Counted from the first letter of the stretch, positions 41,752 through 51,471 are shown. The stretch is 64,000 bases of DNA from Eubacterium maltosivorans (GCF_002441855.2 NZ_CP029487.1:1054001-1118000), one strand, 5' to 3'. Translations and numbers: made by a program. The notes: generated by a model not told the origin, from the letters alone.

Positions 41752-44385
41752 TCAATTGTCCTTCAGCTTGCTCTGCAGGCCATAAAGCTGGTTCATGGCC
41801 TCCATTGGGGTCATCTCATTTATAGACAGGTCCTTTATGCTGTTGAGCACTGCTTTTTCTTCCTCCGACATGGCCGGAACCATATCGAAGAAATTCACCT
41901 GCGCGCTCTCAAAGGATGGCTTTTCGGCCGCGATCATCCCTTCACGGTAGGTGTCCTCACCTTGATCCAGGATATTCAAAATTTCTCTGGCGCGGTTGGT
42001 GACCGCCGGCGGGAAGCCTGCCAGCTTGGCGACCTCAATCCCATAGCTCTGATCCGCGCTTCCAGGCTTGATCTTTCTTAAAAAGACCACCCCGTCCGGG
42101 GTTTCCCTGACGCCGATACTGAAGTTTTTTATGCCGGGCTTCAGATGCTCGAGCTCTGTAAGCTCATGATAGTGTGTGGCAAAAAGCGTTTTGGCCCCGA
42201 TAATCTGCTCATCCCAAAGGTATTCCACCACTGCCCAGGCAATGCTGATGCCGTCAAAGGTGCTTGTTCCCCGGCCGATTTCGTCCAGAATGACCAGGCT
42301 GTCTCGAGTGGCGTTTTTAAGAATATTGGATACCTCGGTCATCTCGACCATAAAGGTGCTCTGTCCGGTTGCCAGATCATCAGAAGCCCCGACGCGGGTG
42401 AAAATCCGGTCGACAATGCCAATTCTCCCGCTGTCTGCCGGGATAAAGGAACCGATCTGAGCCATAAGAGCAATGACCGCTACCTGGCGGATATAGGTGG
42501 ATTTCCCGGCCATATTGGGCCCGGTGATCAGCATCATCCTGAGATCCTTTCCGTCAAAATGGCAGCCGTTGGTCACAAAATGGTTGATCCCGATAATCTC
42601 CTCCACCACAGGGTGGCGGCCATTTTCAATCTCCAGCTCCGGTCCGTTTGTGATCTCGGGCTTTACATAGTTGCCCGCTATGGCCACCTGTGCCAGAGAA
42701 TACAGGGCATCAATTTCGGCTACATCCCTGGCCCGTTTCTGGATTCTGGATATCTGACCGATGATTTTTTCCCGGACATCCTGGAAAAGCTCGTATTCTA
42801 ACTGTGCCAGCCGCTCTTCTGATCCCAAAATCTTGGTTTCCATTTCTTTGAGCTCTGGGGTAAAAAAGCGCTCCGCATTGGCCAGGGTCTGCTTGCGGAT
42901 ATAATCCTCTGGCGTCTGGCTCAGGTTGGTCTTGGTAATCTCAATGAAATAGCCAAACACACGGTTGTACTTGACCTTCAGTGATTTGATGCCTGTGCGC
43001 TCCCGTTCCTTAAGCTCCAGGTCACGTATCCAGTCCTTCCCTTTTTCGCTTGCCTCACGGTAGCCGTCAATTTCCTCATTATAGCCGTGTTTGATGACCT
43101 TGCCATCCTTTAGGGCAAAGGGCGCGTTATCGTCAATGCTTTTCTCGATCAGCTCATAGATATCGGTTAACAGATCTGCCTCTCCGTAGCGTTTCCTGAA
43201 TACTGGAGCATCAATGCCGGCGAAAAAGTCCTGCAATAGCGGCAGGGCAGAAACAGACTGCTTAAGCGAGAGCATATCCTTGGGGTTGCAGGTCCCAAAA
43301 GATATTTTTCCACAGATACGCTCAAGGTCGTAGACCTTTCCCAAAACACTTTTCAAATCCTTAAGAGCTCCTGGATGGCGGTAAAGCTCCTCCACCATAT
43401 CCTGTCTGGCCTCAATCGCCTTTTTTTCGAGCAGCGGCGCTTCCAGCCATCTTCGCAGCATTCGCCCGCCCATGGCGGTGACCGTCTTATCCAAAACCCA
43501 GAGCAGACTTCCCTTCTTCTCGCCAGAGCGTATGGTTTCGGTCAGCTCCAGGTTCCGTCTTGTGGACAGGTCCAGAATCATGTATTCATCATTTTTATAA
43601 TAAGATACATGGTTAATATGGGTAAGTACCCGCTTCTGGGTTTCATCAATATAACGCAGGAGCGCGCCGGCAGCCCGCACGCTGTGCTCCCGGCGCTCCA
43701 GATCCAGAGCTGTCAGGGAATAAACGTCAAACTGTTCCTTGAGCCTTGACTCTGAAGCCTTGAACTCAAAATATCTGGCCGGGTACAGATTCGTCATAAT
43801 TCCAAATTTTTCTTCCAGCGTTTTAATGGTCTCAGTATCCTTAAAAAGCGTCGGGTTGACTAAAATTTCTGACGGTCCGATTTTTCCAACCTCATCCATC
43901 AGCAGAGCCAGGGTATTTTTTCCTGAAATTTCCGTGACAAAAAAGTCTCCGGTGGAAATATCCAGATAAGCCAGACCAACGGTGTTTTTTTCCTGGTACA
44001 GAGACATCAGGTAGTTATTTTTTTTTGATTCCAGCAGCTTCCCCTCAGAGATGGTGCCTGGAGAAATCACACGGATAATCTCGCGCTTGACAATCCCCTT
44101 TGCCGCCGAGGGGTCCTCCATCTGCTCGCAGATCGCTACCTTATAGCCCTTTTCCACCAGCTTGGTAATATAGCTTTCGGCCGCGTGATAAGGCACCCCG
44201 CACATAGGGGCGCGCTCATCCAGCCCGCAGTCTCTGCCGGTTAAGGCGATCTCAAGCTCCTTTGAGGCCTTTAAGGCATCGTCAAAAAACATTTCATAAA
44301 AATCCCCGAGCCGAAAAAATAAAATCGCGTCCTTTACCTTCTCGTGGGTTTCCAAATACTGCTGCATCATCGGTGTCAGACCCAA
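41752..44385 (-). CDS. mutS: DNA mismatch recognition protein MutS
   Basis: 877 residues. The start is TTG 44385, five bases after GGGGTG, giving the conserved LTPMMQQYL; the nearest ATG is internal. The mismatch-binding Phe-X-Glu motif is FYEMFF near residue 30. The ATPase has Walker A GPNMAGKSTY, LVILDEIGRGTSTFDG and ATHYHEL. Full-length MutS1 type with a short C-terminal helical end. First gene of the mutS-mutL-miaA operon. The upstream gap is taken up by a repeat element. Confidence 0.95.
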   Translation of the reverse strand: MGLTPMMQQYLETHEKVKDAILFFRLGDFYEMFFDDALKASKELEIALTGRDCGLDERAPMCGVPYHAAESYITKLVEKGYKVAICEQMEDPSAAKGIVKREIIRVISPGTISEGKLLESKKNNYLMSLYQEKNTVGLAYLDISTGDFFVTEISGKNTLALLMDEVGKIGPSEILVNPTLFKDTETIKTLEEKFGIMTNLYPARYFEFKASESRLKEQFDVYSLTALDLERREHSVRAAGALLRYIDETQKRVLTHINHVSYYKNDEYMILDLSTRRNLELTETIRSGEKKGSLLWVLDKTVTAMGGRMLRRWLEAPLLEKKAIEARQDMVEELYRHPGALKDLKSVLGKVYDLERICGKISFGTCNPKDMLSLKQSVSALPLLQDFFAGIDAPVFRKRYGEADLLTDIYELIEKSIDDNAPFALKDGKVIKHGYNEEIDGYREASEKGKDWIRDLELKERERTGIKSLKVKYNRVFGYFIEITKTNLSQTPEDYIRKQTLANAERFFTPELKEMETKILGSEERLAQLEYELFQDVREKIIGQISRIQKRARDVAEIDALYSLAQVAIAGNYVKPEITNGPELEIENGRHPVVEEIIGINHFVTNGCHFDGKDLRMMLITGPNMAGKSTYIRQVAVIALMAQIGSFIPADSGRIGIVDRIFTRVGASDDLATGQSTFMVEMTEVSNILKNATRDSLVILDEIGRGTSTFDGISIAWAVVEYLWDEQIIGAKTLFATHYHELTELEHLKPGIKNFSIGVRETPDGVVFLRKIKPGSADQSYGIEVAKLAGFPPAVTNRAREILNILDQGEDTYREGMIAAEKPSFESAQVNFFDMVPAMSEEEKAVLNSIKDLSINEMTPMEAMNQLYGLQSKLKDN

Positions 44386-44408
44386 ATGATCACCCCTTTC
44401 TTAAATTC

Positions 44409-44528
44409 AGTTGATAGTGGATCGTTTTTAGTTGATCGTTATGGTACGAATCCGTTAAACAGATTCGATTTAAATCAAATTTGCATCTGCAAATTTGTAC
44501 TAAAACGATCCACTATTCACTGTCAACT
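44409..44528. repeat. modular hairpin repeat, copy A
   Basis: About 120 bp between mutS and miaB. Outer inverted arms read GTTGATAGTGGATCGTTTT at the left and its near-complement at the right (ACGATCCACTATTCACTGTCAAC). Inner hairpins are GAATC/GATTC and CAAATTTGCA/TGCAAATTTG. The right arm overlaps the end of miaB and provides its last residues and TAG stop. It shares arm sequence and the CAAAT...ATTTG module with copy B at 58917. Confidence 0.7.
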
Positions 44529-45844
44529 ATTTCCTCTCCAGTCAGGCTGAAGCTGCCGGCTTTAGTAATTTTTACGTTGACGATTTTGCCAATATGATCA
44601 AAGCTGCCCTCAAAATTGACCAGCTTGCCGGTTTCGGTACGGCCGCTGAGACGGTCGGTATTGTTTTTGCTGGGCTCTTCCACCAATACCGGGAGCACTC
44701 TGCCCTCGTATTTACTGTTCAAGCCAAAGCTGATATCGCGAAGAACGTCCAGAAGACGGTTTAGCCGGTCATGTTTAACCTCGTCCGGAATCTGGTTCTC
44801 CATGGTCGCGGCCGGGGTGCCGGTCCTTATGGAATAAATAAATGAAAAGGCTGAATCGAATTTACAGGCACGCATCACCTCTAATGTGTCCTGAAAATCC
44901 TCCTCGGTTTCCCCCGGAAAGCCCACGATAATATCCGTCGTGATGGCCACGTCTGGTATTCTGCTCCGCACCCTGCTCACCAGGTCGATGATCTGCTCTT
45001 TGGTATAACGGCGGTTCATGGCCTTTAAGATCCGGGTACTCCCGGACTGGATGGCCAGATGAATCGCCGGGCAGACCTTGTCACACTGGGCGATGGCCTC
45101 AATGACCTCATCGGTCAGATCTTTTGGATGAGATGTCATAAAACGGATGCGCTTAATTTTTTCAATTTGGTTGAGATCTCTGAGCAGATTGGCAAAATGG
45201 TATCCTGTTTTCAGGTCGTTGCCGTAGGAGTTGACATTCTGTCCTAAAAGCGTAACCTCGAGACAGCCCTCATCTGCCAGACGACGCACCTCCTCGATGA
45301 TCTTTTCGGGCTGGCGGCTGACCTCGCGGCCCCTGGTATAAGGAACGATGCAGTAGGTGCAGAAATTATTGCACCCGTTCATAATGGTCACAAAGCTTTT
45401 AAAAGGGTATTTCCGGTCCACCGGCAGATCCTCGATAATCTCACTGCTGTCATCCCAGATTTCAAAAATCCGCTCGCCCTTTTGCAGATAATTTCCAAGC
45501 ATCTGGGGAAAGTGATGTATATTGTGTGTTCCAAAAACCAGATCCACCTGAGGATATTTTTCTTTTATTTTTTTCACGATCTCTGGCTGCTGCATCATAC
45601 AGCCGCACACGGCCAGCACAAGATCGGGGTTTACTTTTTTAACGGATTTAAAGGTGCCCAGATTTCCAAATACACGCACATCTGCGTTTTCACGCACACT
45701 GCAGGTGTTTAGGATAACAACTCCTGCTTTATGGACATCCTCCTCCGGCGTATAACCCATATTTTTCAGCAGGCCAGAAATCTTTTCAGAATCATTTTCA
45801 TTCATCTGGCAGCCAAAGGTCATTATTTTATATGTCTTATTCAT
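44513..45844 (-). CDS. miaB: tRNA-2-methylthio-N6-dimethylallyladenosine synthase MiaB
   Basis: 443 residues, ATG after AGGAGG. The N-terminal methylthiotransferase domain has three cluster cysteines (FGCQMNENDS, NTCSVRENA, AVCGCM). The radical-SAM cluster is GCNNFCTYCIVPYTRGRE near 155-170, and a TRAM domain lies at the C-terminus. It adds the methylthio group to the product of MiaA. The last residues (IVDSE) and stop codon lie within a repeat element, so the C-terminus has probably been altered. It follows the NAD(P)HX repair gene by 8 bp. Confidence 0.95.
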   Translation of the reverse strand: MNKTYKIMTFGCQMNENDSEKISGLLKNMGYTPEEDVHKAGVVILNTCSVRENADVRVFGNLGTFKSVKKVNPDLVLAVCGCMMQQPEIVKKIKEKYPQVDLVFGTHNIHHFPQMLGNYLQKGERIFEIWDDSSEIIEDLPVDRKYPFKSFVTIMNGCNNFCTYCIVPYTRGREVSRQPEKIIEEVRRLADEGCLEVTLLGQNVNSYGNDLKTGYHFANLLRDLNQIEKIKRIRFMTSHPKDLTDEVIEAIAQCDKVCPAIHLAIQSGSTRILKAMNRRYTKEQIIDLVSRVRSRIPDVAITTDIIVGFPGETEEDFQDTLEVMRACKFDSAFSFIYSIRTGTPAATMENQIPDEVKHDRLNRLLDVLRDISFGLNSKYEGRVLPVLVEEPSKNNTDRLSGRTETGKLVNFEGSFDHIGKIVNVKITKAGSFSLTGEEIVDSE

Positions 45845-45852
45845 TAACCCTC

Positions 45853-47349
45853 CTATTTGAGTACGTATTTAAACGAATCGATGATGTTTCTTGCCGTCAG
45901 GGTGCTTTCACCATAATGCTCAGCATAGTAATCGCCGGCCGCGCCGTGATAAAAAACGCCGGCCTTAGCTGCCTCAAGCAGGTCCACACTCTGCCCCGCA
46001 AAGCCTGCGATCATCCCAGCCAGTACATCGCCGGAACCGGCGGTCGCCATTCCCGGGTTACTCGTTGAGTTAAAAAAGACCTCGCCCTCTGGGCTGAATA
46101 TCATGGTTCTGTAGCCCTTAAGCACCAGTACTACCTGGTATTCCTCTGCAAAACACCGGCCGTGGCCAATGGGGTCTTTCAGGATTTCTTCCCGGTCTAC
46201 GCCGGTAAGTGTCGAAAATTCTCCAAAATGAGGCGTCAGGATCACTGGTGTTTTGGACTCCTTGAGCACGTCCAGGTTTCTGGACAGATGGAAAAGCCCA
46301 TCAGCGTCGATGACCACCGGAACCGTGGTATTGTAAAGAAGGTCGTTTAAAATAATGCTGTAATTCTTTTTACGGCCAATACCAGGCCCTATGAGCACCA
46401 CGCGTTTTCGGTCGTGCTCGATATCCTCCCCGGTAATATTGCAGTCGTAGGTTTTAATCATGACCTCAACCGGAGAGCGGGCGGCCACTGGCAGATATAC
46501 CTCCAGCGGGACATAGCTGGTAACCAGGCCCGCACCGCTCTTCAGGGCGCCTTCGGTTGCCAGAAGGCCCGCGCCGATCATCCCTTTTGAGCCTGCGATA
46601 ATCACCACTGAACCGTAATCATATTTATGGGAATTCTTTTTACGTTTTACCGGACAGCGCAGATCTTGCTTCTGCACAAAATATTTATTATTTTCAACGC
46701 AGTTTTCATCGATCCCGATGTCCACAAGTACTGGCTCGCCCACGCAGTCCGGACCGTCGTTCAGCAGACAGCCCACCTTATAGTTCTGGATAATGATGGT
46801 CTGGTCTGCCTCCACGGCGGCCTCGAGTGTCAGCCCATTATCTCCCCGCAGGCCAGAAGGAATGTCGATGGCGGCAATGCGTTTTCCACATGCGTTAACG
46901 GCGTTCAGCAGCGTTTCGTACCATTCTCCCAGCGGGCGGTCCTTAAGCCCTGTTCCAAAAACAGCGTCCACCACCAGATCTGCTCCGGCCAGTGAGGCCT
47001 CAAAGCCTTCAAGACCAGCCTCGTGAGATAAAAACTGAACAGCCACACTGCTCTCCCGAAGACGGCTGTAGTTGGTCTGGCTTTCCGGAGACATCTTATC
47101 CGCCGGCTCGGTGAAGAACACCTGAACCGAAAAGCCCTTTTCGCTGAGCTGTCTGGCAATGACCTGACCATCGCCGCCGTTATTGCCTGGACCGCAGATC
47201 ACACAGATCAGCATCCCCTCTTTCAGCGTGCTTTCAATCACCCGGGTACACTCGGTACCGGCTTTTTCCATCAAATCAATTCCACTGATACCGGAAGCAA
47301 TTGTTTTCTGGTCCATTTGTGCCATTTCCTGTGGCGTTACCACCTTCAT
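45853..47349 (-). CDS. nnr: bifunctional NAD(P)H-hydrate epimerase and ADP-dependent dehydratase
   Basis: 498 residues from ATG 47349, after AGAGGA; the frame is open to 47424. The N-terminal YjeF epimerase domain (about 1-215) contains VICGPGNNGGDGQVIAR. The C-terminal ribokinase-like dehydratase contains GSKGMIGAGLLATEGALKSGAG, VLIGPGIG, ILTPHFGEF and NPGMATAGSGDVLAG. Together they repair hydrated NADH and NADPH, a need in cells with large NADH flux. First of the nnr-miaB pair. Confidence 0.94.
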   Translation of the reverse strand: MKVVTPQEMAQMDQKTIASGISGIDLMEKAGTECTRVIESTLKEGMLICVICGPGNNGGDGQVIARQLSEKGFSVQVFFTEPADKMSPESQTNYSRLRESSVAVQFLSHEAGLEGFEASLAGADLVVDAVFGTGLKDRPLGEWYETLLNAVNACGKRIAAIDIPSGLRGDNGLTLEAAVEADQTIIIQNYKVGCLLNDGPDCVGEPVLVDIGIDENCVENNKYFVQKQDLRCPVKRKKNSHKYDYGSVVIIAGSKGMIGAGLLATEGALKSGAGLVTSYVPLEVYLPVAARSPVEVMIKTYDCNITGEDIEHDRKRVVLIGPGIGRKKNYSIILNDLLYNTTVPVVIDADGLFHLSRNLDVLKESKTPVILTPHFGEFSTLTGVDREEILKDPIGHGRCFAEEYQVVLVLKGYRTMIFSPEGEVFFNSTSNPGMATAGSGDVLAGMIAGFAGQSVDLLEAAKAGVFYHGAAGDYYAEHYGESTLTARNIIDSFKYVLK

Positions 47350-47490
47350 TTTAGTCCTCTTTTCTTTATCGATCCTCCGGCCTGTAAGCTGTAAATGCAG
47401 TACGCGCAAACGCGTTTTTTTCATAAGGGCCGGGTGTCTTTATATCTTAAGATGATTAGATTATATCAGACTTTAACGTCTTGTAAAGCA

Positions 47491-47523
47491 TAAAAAAGTA
47501 AGAACCAATGAAAGTCCTTACTT
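47491..47523 (-). terminator. terminator after 47544 gene
   Basis: Seven-base stem AAGTAAG/CTTACTT with a weak inner extension, then T6 on the minus strand. Confidence 0.6.
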
Positions 47524-47543
47524 CTCTTAAATAACCTTTATTT

Positions 47544-47915
47544 TTACTGGTTCTCTGCCGGGGCCGGGGTCGGATTTTCCTCCGGGGTGGCCTCCGGCGC
47601 CGCTGCTGGAGTCGGCTCTGGCGTTGCCGTCGGCTCTGCTGTCGGCTGTGCTTTTTGTATGGTCGTGCTCGAATTGTTCTTTTCCTTCACTTCTTCCACA
47701 AAGGTTGACTGGCCTATACTGGCCGCGTATACTTCCTTCACACCTTCTGGTGTCATGACAATACGGTCCGCATAATTATAGACATCCTCCACAATAAAGG
47801 ATGAGGTTAAAAAGACCATGACGAAAGCAATGATGATAAAGACCAGAAAGTCCTTACCCTTCCCCTGCTTTTTAACCTTTGGCTCTTTTACCGGCTTTTT
47901 TTTCTTTTTACTCAT
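47544..47915 (-). CDS. hypothetical membrane-anchored protein with Pro/Thr/Ala-rich tail
   Basis: 123 residues, ATG after GGAGG. The N-terminus is a lysine-rich cytoplasmic segment (KKKKKPVKEPKVKKQGKGK), then one membrane helix (about 23-42), a short outside domain (YNYADRIVMTPEGVKEVYAAS) and a low-complexity tail of PT/PE/PA repeats from about 88 on. The tail looks like a wall-spanning spacer. No family is recognised. It lies between yebC (upstream) and its own terminator, so it may be cotranscribed with yebC. Confidence 0.65.
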   Translation of the reverse strand: MSKKKKKPVKEPKVKKQGKGKDFLVFIIIAFVMVFLTSSFIVEDVYNYADRIVMTPEGVKEVYAASIGQSTFVEEVKEKNNSSTTIQKAQPTAEPTATPEPTPAAAPEATPEENPTPAPAENQ

Positions 47916-47951
47916 CTGGGTACCTCCAAATCGGCCCGCGGGTATTTATTT

Positions 47952-48677
47952 CTATTCTTCGTTCCAGTTGTGCCATACTTCCTGAATATCGTCGTTGTCG
48001 TCGAACATATCCAGCATTTTTTCCATTTTTTTGGCGTCCGCATCGCTTAACGAGGTTTCGGTTGATGGGATCATGGCAACCTCGCCGGATAACACCTCGA
48101 TACCGTTATCTCTCAGGGCGTCCATAACTGCCGCGAAATCCTCAGGGGTGGTGGAGATTTCATATCCTTCATCTGAGGTTTCCATATCCTCTGCGCCTGC
48201 GTCCAAGGCAACCATCATCAGTTCATCCTCATCGATGGCGTCACTTTTTTCAATCATGATACGGCCTTTTTTGGTAAACATAAAGCTTACACAGCCGCTG
48301 GTTCCAAGATTTCCGCCGTTTTTATCAAAAGCGTGGCGCACATCGCCCGCGGTTCTGTTTTTATTATCCGTCAGACACTGCACAATAACCGCCACGCCTG
48401 AGGGGCCGTAGCCTTCATAGGTAATTTCTTCGTATACAGCGCCCTGAAGCTCACCGGCACCTTTTTTAATGGCGCGGTCAATGTTATCATTGGGCATATT
48501 GGCAGCCTTTGCTTTTGCCACGGCGTCGCGCAGTTTCGCGTTCATTTCAGGATCTGATCCGCCTTCACGCGCTGCGACAGCGATGTATTTTGCCATTTTA
48601 GTAAAAACCTTACCCTTGGCAGCATCCTGTTTTCCTTTTCTGTTTTTAATATTGGCCCATTTTGAATGTCCTGACAT
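47952..48677 (-). CDS. yebC: YebC/PmpR family protein
   Basis: 241 residues from ATG 48677, six bases after GGAGG; the frame reaches 48713. [19 protein letters not shown] is the diagnostic start, followed by [14 protein letters not shown] and [21 protein letters not shown]. Members are described as transcription regulators or, more recently, as factors that help translation of proline stretches. The neighbouring gene encodes a proline-rich tail. The promoter upstream contains an inverted repeat. Confidence 0.93.
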   Translation of the reverse strand: MSGHSKWANIKNRKGKQDAAKGKVFTKMAKYIAVAAREGGSDPEMNAKLRDAVAKAKAANMPNDNIDRAIKKGAGELQGAVYEEITYEGYGPSGVAVIVQCLTDNKNRTAGDVRHAFDKNGGNLGTSGCVSFMFTKKGRIMIEKSDAIDEDELMMVALDAGAEDMETSDEGYEISTTPEDFAAVMDALRDNGIEVLSGEVAMIPSTETSLSDADAKKMEKMLDMFDDNDDIQEVWHNWNEE

Positions 48678-48710
48678 ATTATTCCTCCGTTTAAAGTTCA
48701 ATAACCACTG

Positions 48711-48742
48711 CAATAAAGCGCGTCATACGCCTTTATTGTCAA
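48711..48742 (-). promoter_or_regulatory. TTGACA box with inverted repeat upstream of yebC
   Basis: TTGACA (48737-48742) is followed by an inverted repeat CAATAAAG-GCG...CGC-CTTTATTG (48711-48738), which covers the spacer and the place of the -10 box (GCTTTA). It looks like an operator; the binding protein is unknown. Confidence 0.45.
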
Positions 48743-48779
48743 TGCTCTGTATAAATTCTTGTTCCGACTATTAATTGTA

Positions 48780-49448
48780 TCATACACGTTTCGGTTCATC
48801 AACGCTTAATTTAAAAAAAGGTATATCCACATAGCGCTGTTCCATGACCGCGTAATCAAAGCGCCCATTGGTGGTTTCCCGGATCAGCGCCAGGAAGCTC
48901 TCGGTTTTTTTTATTTCGATTTCAAAATCCAGACCCACCTTTTCGCCAAAGCTTTCGGCCGCCGGCTTATAGCCCTCGGCCGCCAGCACGTTCATCAGTC
49001 CGCCGTAGCTCGTATAGTCGATCTCAACGGTAACAATATCCGAAAACTGCTTTTTGACCACCTCGCACTGGTTCAGCACTTCGGCCGCTGTACCGCTGTA
49101 CGCCCGGATAAGGCCGCCTGCGCCCAACTTGATCCCGCCAAAATAGCGGATAACCAGCACTAGGATATTTTTAATATCGCGCTTGTTGATGACCTCCAGA
49201 ATCGGCTTCCCGGCTGTCCCCGAGGGCTCGCCGTCGTCGCTTGCCTTCTGGCGGGCCGGAACCGTGTTTAAAACCCAGGCAGAGCAAACATGGGTGGCCT
49301 TGTAATGCTCTTTTTTTACCCTGGCCAGAATTGTGTCGGCTTCGGTTTCATCCCGGACAGGATAAACGCGCCCGATAAAGCGGGATTTTTTAATCTCAAG
49401 CTCTGTCTCAAAGGGGGTGAGCACTGTCAGATAATCTTGCTGTTCCAT
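48780..49448 (-). CDS. YigZ/IMPACT family protein
   Basis: 222 residues. The N-terminal IMPACT domain has ELEIKKSRFIGRVYPV, KATHVCSAWVL, DDGEPSGTAGKPIL and VIRYFGGIKLGAGGLIRAY. The C-terminal ferredoxin-like UPF0029 domain is DIVTVEIDYTSYGGLMNVL onward. Function is not firmly known; eukaryotic IMPACT regulates Gcn2, and bacterial ones are proposed to act on ribosome-linked stress. It follows hflX by 12 bp, so the two form an operon. Confidence 0.92.
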   Translation of the reverse strand: MEQQDYLTVLTPFETELEIKKSRFIGRVYPVRDETEADTILARVKKEHYKATHVCSAWVLNTVPARQKASDDGEPSGTAGKPILEVINKRDIKNILVLVIRYFGGIKLGAGGLIRAYSGTAAEVLNQCEVVKKQFSDIVTVEIDYTSYGGLMNVLAAEGYKPAAESFGEKVGLDFEIEIKKTESFLALIRETTNGRFDYAVMEQRYVDIPFFKLSVDEPKRV

Positions 49449-49460
49449 TTTATCCTCCTG

Positions 49461-51272
49461 TCACTCAGCTTCCACTTCATACTTTTCATATTGATGCGCC
49501 GGGAACTCACTGTCTATGGAAACCCGAACCCTTGTGCCGCCTTCATCGTAACGGGTATCCAGAACGGTACTCTTTTCATGAAGCACGGCTATGGCGCGGC
49601 TGTCCTCATAGGGAATACAATAGGTCTTTTCAAGCGACATGCCCTTAAGGTCGCCCTCAATCAGCGCTGTCAGCGCCTCAATATGCCACTTCTCCCTCGC
49701 GGAAATGCAGATGGCGTCGCCAGCCCGGGCGGCCCTGTTCTCAAAACGCTCCCGCTCCTCAGGCACCAGCCTGTCCATCTTGTTATAAACCATCAGCACT
49801 CTCTTATGGCCGGAGCCGATATCCCGCAGCACCTGGTTAACCACCTCGATCTGGCTCTTATAATTGGGGTTGGAGGCGTCCACTACATGCAGAAGCAGAT
49901 CGGCGGTTTCCACCTCTTTCAGTGTCGTTTTAAAAGCCTTGATCAGCTCATGGGGAAGCTTCTCAATAAAACCTACCGTGTCGGACACCAGATAATCCCC
50001 GGCTTCGGGGCGTACCTTCCGGATGGTTGAATCCAGGGTGATGAACAGCCCATCTTTAATGACCGCATCGCTTTCCGTAAGCACATTAAACAGGGTGCTC
50101 TTGCCTGAGTTGGTATAGCCGATCAGGGAAACCGTGCGGATATTGTTTTTCTGGCGGCCCTTGGCATTCAGCTCGTTGGTCTGGTTGATTTTGGCGTTTT
50201 TGCGCTCCAGCTCATCGATCTGCCTGCGGATATGGCGGCGGTCGGTTTCCAGCTTCTTTTCACCCGGGCCGCGGGTGCCAATGCCCCCGCCGGTACGGGA
50301 AAGCACAATGCCCAGGCCCTTCAGATGGCTGAGCCGGTACTTCTGCTGGGCCAGCTCCACCTGGAGCTTACCCTCTCTGGTTCTTGCCTGTCGCGCGAAA
50401 ATATCGAGAATGATGGTGGTTCGGTCAATGGTTTTGACGCCCGTAATACCCTCGATATTGCCGATCTGATTGGCGCTGAGCTCATCGTTGGCCACAATCA
50501 GGTTGATATCCTTATTCTGGATTATTTTCAATATTTCCAGAAGCTTGCCCCGTCCAACGTAAAAGACCGGATCGATCTGGGGCCGGTGCTGGGTCACCAC
50601 CTCGGCCACCTCGCCCTCAGCCGTTTCGACCAGCCGGGCCAGCTCCTCCATGGACTCCTCAAGATCGATGCCGCCGCGGCTGCCGCTCACCTCCACTCCA
50701 ATGAGCAGCGCACGCTCCCTCTCGTCCTCAATATCGAAGCCTGCGCCTGGGTCCCGCCGCAGAGTGCGGTTGGCGGCCAGCACATAGTTTTCCAGCGGGA
50801 AGCGGTTCAGCTGCTCCAGAGATTCGCAGATGCCCATGCCATAAACCACCTGCCCGTCTTTGACTACGGGCGCGCCGATCCCAAACAGTACAGGCCTGCC
50901 TTCTCCTACACCCACAGCCACCATACATTCCACCGATAAATGATCCGACGCCGAAAAATCCTCCTCTGACAGATGCGGGTTTCCGCCGGGGTGGGTATGG
51001 ATAACCCGGATACGGTTCAGGCCTTTCCGGTTTTCCTGAACCCTGGAGTGATCCAGGGGCACCTTGGCCGCGTCGCCGATCCCCACATATTCAATTTTGC
51101 TTTTGTCGTTGGTCATCACCAGAATTTCCCGGCCCAGGGTCTTCGTAAGCCTTATCAGCACCGCAAGCACATCCTCATCCAGCAGCACCTGGTTCTCCAT
51201 GGTATAGCCAATCAGCTTATTCAGTTCGTCCAGGATGCTCCGGCGCACCCCTTCTGCTTTTACTTCAGTCAT
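49461..51272 (-). CDS. hflX: GTPase HflX with N-terminal JAB/JAMM-like domain
   Basis: 603 residues from ATG 51272, after AAGGAAG; the E. coli protein has 426. The extra N-terminal part (about 1-180) contains HTHPGGNPHLSEED, where His92, His94, Ser102 and Asp105 have exactly the HxHPxG-x4-S-x2-D spacing of JAMM metalloenzymes such as RadC. The usual HflX begins about residue 185 (GVEVSG) with FYVGRGKLLE and a glycine-rich GTGGGIGTRGPGE helical domain, then the G domain with G1 GYTNSGKST, G3 DTVGF and G4 NKMD. HflX splits stalled ribosomes. A TATAAT box near 51322 drives it and yigZ. Confidence 0.92.
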   Translation of the reverse strand: MTEVKAEGVRRSILDELNKLIGYTMENQVLLDEDVLAVLIRLTKTLGREILVMTNDKSKIEYVGIGDAAKVPLDHSRVQENRKGLNRIRVIHTHPGGNPHLSEEDFSASDHLSVECMVAVGVGEGRPVLFGIGAPVVKDGQVVYGMGICESLEQLNRFPLENYVLAANRTLRRDPGAGFDIEDERERALLIGVEVSGSRGGIDLEESMEELARLVETAEGEVAEVVTQHRPQIDPVFYVGRGKLLEILKIIQNKDINLIVANDELSANQIGNIEGITGVKTIDRTTIILDIFARQARTREGKLQVELAQQKYRLSHLKGLGIVLSRTGGGIGTRGPGEKKLETDRRHIRRQIDELERKNAKINQTNELNAKGRQKNNIRTVSLIGYTNSGKSTLFNVLTESDAVIKDGLFITLDSTIRKVRPEAGDYLVSDTVGFIEKLPHELIKAFKTTLKEVETADLLLHVVDASNPNYKSQIEVVNQVLRDIGSGHKRVLMVYNKMDRLVPEERERFENRAARAGDAICISAREKWHIEALTALIEGDLKGMSLEKTYCIPYEDSRAIAVLHEKSTVLDTRYDEGGTRVRVSIDSEFPAHQYEKYEVEAE

Positions 51273-51471
51273 AAATACTTCCTTATATATAGTAATTACA
51301 GCTGCCGTCACAGACAGCGAGTTTATTATAACACGAATGCCTTAAAAAAAGGTCGGTAATTTACTTCATCTATTCTACCTCGGAATTCTCCATTGTCGAT
51401 TTCATTGCTATTTTTTTCGTTTACAGATATAATAGTACAGTCAGAAACTTAAGTAAGTAGGAGGTTTTATA

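Noticed and set aside
44409-44528. Repeat A as a simple transcription terminator of miaB
   Set aside because: The stems are imperfect and long with no T run; a matching copy at 58.9 kb shows it is a repeat element.
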